A stretch of DNA of 64,000 nucleotides, from NCBI GenBank assembly GCA_030142905.1, contig JASJOG010000347.1, forward strand, positions 186,001-250,000, given 5' to 3'. A model generated the notes under the pieces. It had not been told where the DNA came from, did no database searches, and was given only the letters and a program-made list of their open reading frames with translations. Positions 56,301-64,000 of this stretch are shown here, in pieces. A program made the position numbers and the translations under genes. The stretch comes from Heliopora coerulea (taxonomy: Eukaryota; Cnidaria; Anthozoa; Scleralcyonacea; Helioporidae). Each line of letters begins with the position of its first letter. The first letter of the stretch is position 1.

Positions 56301-57819
56301 ATCAAAGAACTCGTACTCCAGAGGTACCGAGTGGTATTGGGCCGATGTTTAATGATGGACAACAGAAAGACATGGATATGCTAGGTAAATTTGTCTTTCC
56401 AAATGTTTAACGTGGATCGAGGATCAGACGTGGCTTCCTCGTTAGTTCAAATTCAACAATCATTTCGGCACAGAGTTGTTATTTCCATAGGAACGACAAT
56501 TTTTTTAATAGTATACATGTTTCGGCAAGACCTGGGCCATCTTCAATACAATTGATTATGGACATTTACAAGTGTTATTTATATGCTAACCTAATGGATA
56601 TACAGGGCATAACGCATCTGAGGAAATTCACGAAGTATCAATACATTTTTGTTAACACTTTGTGAATTCCATTAGTTGCGTTATACCCTGTGTATCCACT
56701 AGGTTAGCATCTAAATAACACTTGTAAATACCCATAATTATTTGTACTGAAGATGGCGTATTAGTCTTTCCGGAGCATGTATACTGTTTGGAAAGTTATT
56801 ATTTACTTGAAGTTTATTTTAACAGTGAATTGTATTAAAATGGAATTGTGCGAATGAGACAAAAGAAAAACAGTCATTTTCCTCGGTGTAAGACGAAGCT
56901 AAATCCAGTGCCTGCCGATAGCTTTGAGTAGTATAATACGAAACATACTCCGAACAAGAGTGACATCTTGAAACTGAAGATGTGAGTGAAAACAAGACGA
57001 GACTATAACGTTGTAGTAATATTTCGAATTTATTACAATTATTCATCTTCAAGATGAATTTGTAATAAATTCGAAATATTACTACAAGATTATAGTCTCG
57101 TCTTGTTTTCACTCAGATCTTGAGTTTCAAGATGTCTCTCTTATTCGCATTATGTTTCGTATTATACTTCTATAAGATGAAGCAAAATCTGGATAAAACG
57201 GCATCTTGAAAAACCCAAGATATAGGTTATAAACAAGAATAAATGTTGAAATGCTTTATAATATAAATCTTGGGTTTTTCAAGATGTCACTTTTATTCGG
57301 ACTTTGCTTCATCTTATACTTTTTAAAGTCGTCAGCTGGTTCTGGATTCTGTACTTATTAACTTTGGTGTTTTTGCCCGTAGACGAAGCCCAAGAGGCAG
57401 AAGCAGTTCAAGTTCTTAGTGCAATACTTGAAGTAAGAGAACAACAAGCTGTGCAAAGTGCGGCTGTCATGAGCAAAATTTATCTGACCTTAGCGATGCT
57501 ATATTACGTACTTCATGATGCAAAACAGGTATGTTATTGAATCAAAGTCGTTGTTAAAATGGCAGGCCAACCAATTCATGTTGAGCGGGAAATAACTGCA
57601 ATTTTTAAGAGCACTTCACTTGACAGTATCGCAAAAGCACTTCTTCGGGAAGTGTAAAAAAACGGCAACTGAAGATTATTTCTTGTTTTTGTACAGGCTG
57701 CCGAGTTTGCTGCCAAAGCAAGCACAGCTTGTGAGAATACTGCATCGGGTGACACGGATGTGCAAGAAAAAATTGCTGGTCTTGTGAAAGCTATCGAAAT
57801 GATTGGAAATGAATCCTGA
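49744..57819 (+). CDS. ZMYND12: Zinc finger MYND domain-containing protein 12
   Basis: Eight exons: 49744-49850, 50029-50170, 52272-52443, 53601-53770, 54519-54641, 56261-56384, 57383-57528, 57697-57819; 368 codons (human 365), phases agree. The MYND zinc finger is split by intron 1: CELCQKPAFEQCSNCRVTYY, then SPEHQKADW and IHEKIC, with all eight Cys/His ligands. Then follow HEKICQLLIPLRTPVPFVGS, FEGNYDHAVPAALAAL, YGLSSIELVPSYLILGEAS, SQAQWTVLKTPEC, YGTDDIQTSGGYFHMANIF and DEAQEAEAVQVLSAILEVRE, all specific to ZMYND12. The middle forms TPR-like helical repeats. Vertebrate ZMYND12 is an axoneme-associated protein of sperm flagella working with TTC29 and CFAP-type partners, so a ciliary or flagellar role is likely. 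Introns carry a Penelope relic and several palindromes. Confidence 0.95.
50337..50576. repeat. TA microsatellites and a hairpin in ZMYND12 intron 2
   Basis: TA tracts at about 50337-50372, 50399-50420 and 50562-50575. A hairpin occupies 50491-50562 with arms TTACCTCAAAAAGTCACTA and complement around a loop of about 14 bp. Confidence 0.75.
51125..51800 (-). mobile_element. Penelope-like element, GIY-YIG endonuclease end
   Basis: A minus-strand frame (51732-51262, readable upstream to about 51790) encodes FRRPRNLKDELVMAKL, a Cys-rich knuckle (CGKSCCKVCDFV), and a GIY-YIG nuclease: GMVYLISCTKCRKNDVGSTI, TLFRKRFNNHKSS, then REGFWAYKLNLFVPNGLN at the end. This is the C-terminal part of Penelope-like retroelements. 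The second motif has Asp where the family has Tyr (YVG to DVG), so activity is doubtful. No reverse transcriptase remains. The 3' side has AATAAAG and a TATATATGTATG tail. It is antisense to ZMYND12, in intron 2. Confidence 0.8.
54105..54165. repeat. (ATTG)n tetranucleotide repeat
   Basis: ATTG/ATTA/ACTG tetramers in ZMYND12 intron 4. Confidence 0.7.
55378..55610. repeat. Imperfect foldback element
   Basis: Arms contain TTATGAGCTTTCG(A/G)(C/T)CCGTGAACT and complement, ending in TTCTTTTTAC(G/T)AGAG and complement. The loop has an inner pair, GTGAACGTTTA / TAAACGTCAAC. It lies in ZMYND12 intron 5. Confidence 0.65.
56500..56790. repeat. Long foldback element in ZMYND12 intron 6
   Basis: Arms of about 125-140 bp: left contains ACAAGTGTTATTTATATGCT, AACCTA and GGATATACAGGGCATAACGC; right is the near-complement. 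Outer ends carry GTATACATG and GCCATCTTCA. The spacer is about 30 bp. Confidence 0.8.
56925..57175. repeat. Long foldback element, near-perfect core
   Basis: Arms of about 120 bp: GTATAATACGAAACATA..., GACATCTTGAAACT, GTGAAAACAAGACGAGACTA, and AATATTTCGAATTTATTACA and complements, around a small ATTCATCTTCAAGATGAAT centre. Intronic in ZMYND12. Confidence 0.85.
57160..57325. repeat. Second, related foldback element abutting a ZMYND12 exon
   Basis: Arms of about 50 bp: ATAAGATGAAGCAAA(A/G)TC... to CATCTTGAAAAACCCAAGAT and complement. It shares the GACATCTTGAAA core with the element just before it. Its right end is about 60 bp from the acceptor of exon 7 (57383). Confidence 0.8.
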
Positions 57820-58639
57820 AGGAAATCACTGACTTCATCATGTTTGTGCATGTAAATATTTTAGATTGGACATTTTATGTAAACTGAGGGATTTGAGCAA
57901 AGATGAGAATGTTTTGTAGTCCAGACGTGAACTTACCCCGACCCACGAGATGTGACTGTGTGGCCCACAAGAGGTGGCAGTGTGGCCCGCGAGCCAACAG
58001 AGATAATATTATTTTTCCTAACTTTTTTTTTCTGATCCCATGTAATTTTAATCCGTTCACTCCATCATTGTAAATGAAAAAAAATTGTTCTGGTCTTGGA
58101 TTTTCCCTTTGACTCTCAGTTCTTAGGTCTGTGAACCCTATGATTGTGATCAAGTTCCATGAACCCTAACTGTATCAATCTACCACCCCAATCCTACCCT
58201 CGTCCACAGAACCACCATGTGTTCCCGCTGCTCTATGATGCCCGCCGCGCCAGAAGTTTGATCACCATTGTTATATTCCCTCGGAATTAGGAATATTTTC
58301 AAAAATGTGATCAAGAGGAATGTAGTCGTTGCCTGTTTCTAGTTCTTAAATATATATTTATGTTGTAACTTACGATTAGTGAAAGCTACAATTACCAAAT
58401 AATTGATAAATCACTCGTGACGTAAAAGTTCAGATGATTCTAGTTATTTAGTGGAATCTGTTGTGCGTATTGTGTAGTTACCTTTAATAACTAGAGTTAC
58501 TGGAGTGTCTCTGTGCTGTGATAGAAACATGAATGACATCATTTCAACTTGAAAAATGCCCAGTGGACGAGTTTCAGCCTAGCCTGAAAATGCAAAAACT
58601 TAGTCCTGGCTGAAATTTATTCCTCTTCTACTCATTTAC
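57820..58639. other. 3' flank of ZMYND12
   Basis: No gene or clear transposon seen. A local direct repeat GTGTGGCCC(A/G)C.AG occurs at about 57958-57995. Confidence 0.4.
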
Positions 58640-59577
58640 GCTGTCAACGCACGTCTTTTTAACCGAGGGTGTCGCCAAATTCGAACTAAGCCCTTTACGC
58701 TGATGACTCTAAAGTGTTACGATCTATACTTCCCTCCGCCGACTCTCCCGGCTTTACAGCGCGATTTAATTAGTCTGGAAAAGTGGAGTATTGAAAGTCG
58801 TATGAACTTTAATCCTTCTAAATGTAAAATTATTACAGTTTCAAGAAAGAAATGTTGTCTGTTCCATTACATTCTTGGTGGTACTGAACTCACACGTTGC
58901 AACGAGGAAACTGATCTGGGCATCAAAATGAGCAATAATTTGAAATGGGATTCTCAAGTTATGCAGGTTGTGTCAAGGGCTAACAAAATGCTGGACCTTT
59001 TGAAACGCACCTGCTATAGCTTGACGGATGAACAGGTCAGGAAAACTTTGTATTTGTCACTTGTTAAATCACAGTTTGAGTTATGGTACACAGGTTTGGT
59101 CGCCAGGTAGCGCCAATTTAATGAAGAGGATAGAGGGCTTAAAGAGGCGTGCTACACTGTGGATTTTACAATGAGAATATATATAGGTGTACGGCATGCT
59201 TGAAGTGTCTTAATCTCTTGCCACTCTCCTATGATAGAGAGACTAAAGATTTGATTTTTTATTTTAAGTGTAGATATGATCCACATCAAGATCGATAAGA
59301 TTAACTTATACCTATAGTCTCCAGTCGAACAAGACTGGCGTCATTATCTTTTCTCCAGACACCTTGTAAAACTAGTACTTTTCAACAACCTTATTTTAAT
59401 CGTATAGTTAAACTTTGGAACTTTATTCTTAAGGTAGCGCCTGACGGTACTTTTTCTAGAATTCCAAGTTTTAAATTGTTTTTACAAACAATTTACAGAG
59501 ATCTTCTTGCAAATAATTTTGATCCTGATTTAGCTTGCACTTATTCATTATGCAGGACACGTTCTTGTCACTGTTAA
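58640..59577 (+). mobile_element. LINE reverse transcriptase relic
   Basis: The YADD box of a non-LTR reverse transcriptase is readable (LYADDSKVLRSI, 58693 on). A frameshift then moves to the frame LQRDLISLEKWSIESRMNFN, PSKCKIITVSRKK, ETDLGIKMSNNLKWDSQVMQ and RANKMLDLLKRTCYSLTDEQ, closing at 59110. Further frame breaks follow. The ORF end is recognisable at about 59390-59577: YFNRIVKLWNFILKVAPDG to DPDLACTYSLCRTRSCHC and a stop. Multiple frameshifts make it dead. Confidence 0.8.
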
Positions 59578-59620
59578 ATTATTAATACATGAATTTTGAG
59601 ATAATTATTATAGCTTAGAC

Positions 59621-59955
59621 CTCTGCAATACACCTTTTGCTGTTCATAACCAGAAAATATACTGTTATTAACGCCAACCTCAAACTCATTGACACCCAAA
59701 TACATTCATTTTATTCAATCGACATTCACTAGCGTAGATACGCAACCATTTCCATCAAAGGGCATTCTATACCGCCACTGACACCATTCTGCTATACATT
59801 AGGGATAAAATTTCAATTACCCAAGAGGAATATCTTGCTTAAATAAAATTTCATTATCCCTAATGTATAGTAGAATACTGTTAATGGTTGTCTGCTAGCG
59901 CTATGCAATGTACATGAATGCAAATGGTCGCGTATCTACGCTGGTGATACGGCTC
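59621..59955. mobile_element. Foldback element, right arm truncated
   Basis: It matches the element at 39093-40113 (AATACACCTTTTGCTGTT, TACATTCATTTTATTCAATC, AGCGTAGATACG). It has no mariner insert; its centre keeps an inverted pair CATTAGGGATAA / TTATCCCTAATG. The right arm stops after GCGTATCTACGCTGGTGATA, where the other copy continues for about 110 bp more. The satellite region begins just beyond. Confidence 0.7.
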
Positions 59956-59964
59956 TTCAGTCAG

Positions 59965-60480
59965 TTTAGAATTTGGACAGAATCTTCACGTCAAATATTT
60001 CACCGAAAAGTAAAGGGGTTAACCCATGGTTTTTGAAGATTTTTCGACCAATTTCAAACTTTCGAAATAAGGCCAAAATATGAAAGTTTGGCCGAATAAC
60101 ATAGTTTTACCCTTCTTTCAGGGTCTTTACACTAATATTTCAGATAATTTCGAAGTCGAAAAATTTCACCGAAAAGTAAAGGGTTTTTTGACGATTTTTC
60201 GACCAATTTTAAACTTTCGAAATAAGACCAAAGTATGAAAGTTTGGGCTGAATAACATAGTTTTGCCCTTATTTCACGGCTTTACACTAATAATTGAGAT
60301 AATTTTCGACCTCGATAAATGTCACGGAAAAGTAAAGGGGATAACCCATGGGTTTTGATGATTTTTCGACGAATTTCAAACTTTCGAAATAAGATCAAAA
60401 TATGAAAGTTTGGTCAGTATAATATAGTTTTGCCCTTATTTTATGGAACTTTCCACTAATATTTCACATAATTTTCGAGG
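59965..60480. repeat. Diverged edge copies of the 168-bp satellite
   Basis: Three divergent monomers, spaced about 155, 167 and 169 bp, keep GATTTTTCGACCAATTT and AACTTTCGAAATAAG but differ elsewhere (for example GAATAACATAGTTTTGCCC in place of the core GCATAGAAACTAGTTTTGC). They mark the left edge of the array. Confidence 0.85.
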
Positions 60481-63400
60481 TCGAAAAATTTGACCAAAAA
60501 GTAAAGGGGTTAACCTTTGGTTTTTGACGATTTTTCGACCAATTTCCAACTTTCGAAATAAGGTCAAAATATGAAAGTTTATTGCATAGAAACTAGTTTT
60601 GCACTGATTTGAGTGGTTTTTCGGTGAGATTACGTTGAATATTTTAGGTGGAAAAATTGCACCAAAAAGTAAAGGGGTTAACCTTTGGTTTTTGACGATT
60701 TTTCGACCAATTTCCAACTTTCGAAATAAGGTCAAAATATGAAAGTTTATTACATAGAAACTAGTTTTGCACTGATTTGAGTGGTTTTTCGGTGAGATTA
60801 CGTTGAATATTTTAGGTGGAAAAATTGGACCAAAAAGTAAAGGGGTTAACCTTTGGTTTTTGACGATTTTTCGACCAATTTCCAACTTTCGAAATAAGGT
60901 CAAAATATGAAAGTTTATTACATAGAAACTAGTTTTGCACTGATTTGAGTGGTTTTTCGGTGAGATTACGTTGAATATTTTAGGTGGAAAAATTGGACCA
61001 AAAAGTAAAGGGGTTAACCTTTGGTTTTTGACGATTTTTCGACCAATTTCCAACTTTCGAAATAAGGTCAAAATATGAAAGTTTATTACATAGAAACTAG
61101 TTTTGCACTGATTTGAGTGGTTTTTCAGTGAGATTACGTTGAATATTTTAGGTGGAAAAATTGGCACCAAAAAGTAAAGGGGTTAACCTTTGGTTTTTGA
61201 CGATTTTTCGACCAATTTCCAACTTTCGAAATAAGGTCAAAATATGAAAGTTTATTGCATAGAAACTAGTTTTGCACTGATTTGAGTGGTTTTTCGGTAA
61301 GATTACGTTGAATATTTTAGGTGGAAAAATTGCACCAAAAAGTAAAGGGGTTAACCTTTGGTTTTTGACGATTTTTCGACCAATTTCCAACTTTCGAAAT
61401 AAGGTCAAAATATGAAAGTTTATTGCATAGAAACTAGTTTTGCACTGATTTGAGTGGTTTATAGGTCAGATTATGTTGAATATTTTAGGTGGAAAAATTG
61501 GACCAAAAAGTAAAGGGGTTAACCTTTGGTTTTTGACGATTTTTCGACCAATTTCCAACTTTCGAAATAAGGTCAAAATATGAAAGTTTATTGCATAGAA
61601 ACTAGTTTTGCACTGATTTGAGTGGTTTTTCGGTGAGATTACGTTGAATATTTTAGGTGGAAAAATTGGACCAAAAAGTAAAGGGGTTAACCTTTGGTTT
61701 TTGACGATTTTTCGACCAATTTCCAACTTTCGAAATAAGGTCAAAATATGAAAGTTTATTGCATAGAAACTAGTTTTGCACTGATTTGAGTGGTTTATAG
61801 GTCAGATTATGTTGAATATTTTAGGTGGAAAAATTGGACCAAAAAGTAAAGGGGTTAACCTTTGGTTTTTGACGATTTTTCGACCAATTTCCAACTTTCG
61901 AAATAAGGTCAAAATATGAAAGTTTATTGCATAGAAACTAGTTTTGCACTGATTTGAGTGGTTTTTCGGTGAGATTACGTTGAATATTTTAGGTTGAAAA
62001 ATTGGCACCAAAAAGTAAAGAGGTTAACCTGTGGTTTTTGACGATTTTTCGACCAATTTCCAACTTTCGAAATAAGGTCAAAATATGAAAGTTTATTGCA
62101 TAGAAACTAGTTTTGCACTGATTTGAGTGGTTTATAGGTCAGATTATGTTGAATATTTTAGGTGGAAAAATTTGACCAAAAAGTAAAGGGGTTAACCTTT
62201 GGTTTTTGACGATTTTTCGACCAATTTCCAACTTTCGAAATAAGGTCAAAATATGAAAGTTTATTGCATAGAAACTAGTTTTGCACTGATTTGAGTGGTT
62301 TTTCGGTGAGATTACGTTGAATATTTTAGGTGGAAAAATTGGACCAAAGAGTAAAGGGGTTAACCTTTGGTTTTTGACGATTTTTCGACCAATTTCCAAC
62401 TTTCGAAATAAGGTCAAAATATGAAAGTTTATTGCATAGAAACTAGTTTTGCACTGATTTGAGTGGTTTTTCGGTGAGATTACGTTGAATATTTTAGGTG
62501 GAAAAATTGGACCAAAAAGTAAAGGGGTTAACCTTTGGTTTTTGACGATTTTTCGACCAATTTCCAACTTTCGAAATAAGGTCAAAATATGAAAGTTTAT
62601 TACATAGAAACTAGTTTTGCACTGATTTGAGTGGTTTTTCGGTAGGATTACGTTGAATATTTTAGGTTGAAAAATTGCACCAAAAAGTAAAGGGGTTAAC
62701 CTTTGGTTTTTGACGATTTTTCGACCAATTTCCAACTTTCGAAATAAGGTCAAAATATGAAAGTTTATTGCATAGAAACTAGTTTTGCACTGATTTGAGT
62801 GGTTTTTCGGTGAGATTACGTTGAATATTTTAGGTGGAAAAATTGGACCAAAAAGTAAAGGGGTTAACCTTTGGTTTTTGACGATTTTTCGACCAATTTC
62901 CAACTTTCGAAATAAGGTCAAAATATGAAAGTTTATTGCATAGAAACTAGTTTTGCACTGATTTGAGTGGTTTTTCGGTAAGATTACGTTGAATATTTTA
63001 GGTTGAAAAATTGGACCAAAGAGTAAAGGGGTTAACCTTTGGTTTTTGACGATTTTTCGACCAATTTCCAACTTTCGAAATAAGGTCAAAATATGAAAGT
63101 TTATTGCATAGAAACTAGTTTTGCACTGATTTGAGTGGTTTATAGGTCAGATTATGTTGAATATTTTAGGTGGAAAAATTGGACCAAAAAGTAAAGGGGT
63201 TAACCTTTGGTTTTTGACGATTTTTCGACCAATTTCCAACTTTCGAAATAAGGTCAAAATATGAAAGTTTATTGCATAGAAACTAGTTTTGCACTGATTT
63301 GAGTGGTTTTTCGGTGAGATTACGTTGAATATTTTAGGTGGAAAAATTGGCACCAAAAAGTAAAGGGGTTAACCTTTGGTTTTTGACGATTTTTCGACCA

Positions 63401-64000
63401 ATTTCCAACTTTCGAAATAAGGTCAAAATATGAAAGTTTATTGCATAGAAACTAGTTTTGCACTGATTTGAGTGGTTTATAGGTCAGATTATGTTGAATA
63501 TTTTAGGTGGAAAAATTTGACCAAAAAGTAAAGGGGTTAACCTTTGGTTTTTGACGATTTTTCGACCAATTTCCAACTTTCGAAATAAGGTCAAAATATG
63601 AAAGTTTATTGCATAGAAACTAGTTTTGCACTGATTTGAGTGGTTTTTCGGTGAGATTACGTTGAATATTTTAGGTGGAAAAATTGGACCAAAAAGTAAA
63701 GGGGTTAACCTTTGGTTTTTGACGATTTTTCGACCAATTTCCAACTTTCGAAATAAGGTCAAAATATGAAAGTTTATTGCATAGAAACTAGTTTTGCACT
63801 GATTTGAGTGGTTTTTCGGTGAGATTACGTTGAATATTTTAGGTGGAAAAATTGGACCAAAAAGTAAAGGGGTTAACCTTTGGTTTTTGACGATTTTTCG
63901 ACCAATTTCCAACTTTCGAAATAAGGTCAAAATATGAAAGTTTATTGCATAGAAACTAGTTTTGCACTGATTTGAGTGGTTTTTCGGTGAGATTACGTTG
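60481..64000. repeat. 168-bp satellite array with 8-monomer higher-order repeat
   Basis: About 21 head-to-tail monomers of 168 bp (169 with a one-base insertion, TTGGCACC in place of TTGGACC), nearly identical, run off the right edge. Core segments: AAAGGGGTTAACCTTTGG, GATTTTTCGACCAATTTCCA, AACTTTCGAAATAAGGTC and TTTGCACTGATTTGAGTGG. Marker monomers carrying ATAGGTCAGATTATG in place of TTCGGTGAGATTACG occur at about 61461, 61797, 62134, 63142 and 63479. The pattern 61797/62134 repeats at 63142/63479, exactly 1,345 bp away, with the same order of one-base variants, which defines an eight-monomer higher-order repeat. Because 168 is a multiple of three, long minus-strand open frames run through it; they are not genes. 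Confidence 0.95.

Noticed and set aside
60540..60560. CENP-B box in the satellite monomer
   Set aside because: TTTCGAAATAAGG matches only the first part of the NTTCGNNNNANNCGGGN consensus; the CGGG half is absent.
60436..63930. Long minus-strand open frames of up to 316 codons encoding a repeated LFRKLEIGRKIVKNQRL motif
   Set aside because: They follow from a 168-bp (3 x 56) satellite that happens to lack stops in one frame. Frames break at every one-base monomer variant, and nothing resembles a protein family.

Overview
The window is animal nuclear DNA: AT-rich, with genes split into many short exons by GT-AG introns and dense in decayed transposons. A secreted CAP protein carrying a ShKT module, Penelope, mariner and LINE relics, and many foldback elements suggest an anthozoan cnidarian, probably a stony coral. 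That assignment is inference from gene style; no species marker is visible. Gene models were built by hand from splice sites. Coding phase was carried across every junction, and each complete model closes on a multiple of three.

Layout. 0.8-8.4 kb: a minus-strand CAP/ShKT secreted-protein gene (3' end not found) with introns full of mobile elements, including a deleted mariner and two long palindromes in TA microsatellites. 8.4-16.1 kb: gene-poor, with a foldback element enclosing a tRNA-like sequence, degraded SINE-like repeats and one weak candidate exon. 16.1-17.3 kb: TAF10 (plus). 18.8-33.3 kb: a ClC-2-type chloride channel (minus, 26 coding exons, 834 codons). 33.5-39.1 kb: a two-domain 2-oxoglutarate/Fe(II) oxygenase (plus), head to head with the channel, whose first domain has lost its iron ligands. 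39.1-40.1 kb: a foldback element split by a mariner deletion derivative. 40.9-42.2 kb: ANKRD49 (minus), head to head with a JmjC oxygenase (42.7-48.2 kb, plus) that has an EF-hand and an ER-retrieval-like C-terminus. 49.7-57.8 kb: ZMYND12 (plus), with a Penelope endonuclease relic and several palindromes in its introns. 58.6-59.6 kb: a LINE relic. About 59.97 kb to the end: a 168-bp satellite array with an eight-monomer higher-order repeat of about 1,345 bp, continuing past the window.

The genes do not form one pathway. TAF10 (transcription), ANKRD49 and ZMYND12 (ciliary or germ-cell roles in vertebrates) and ClC-2 look like ordinary conserved neighbours. The less expected content is two unrelated 2OG oxygenases 3.6 kb apart, both apparently secretory, two short divergent promoters, and the structured satellite.
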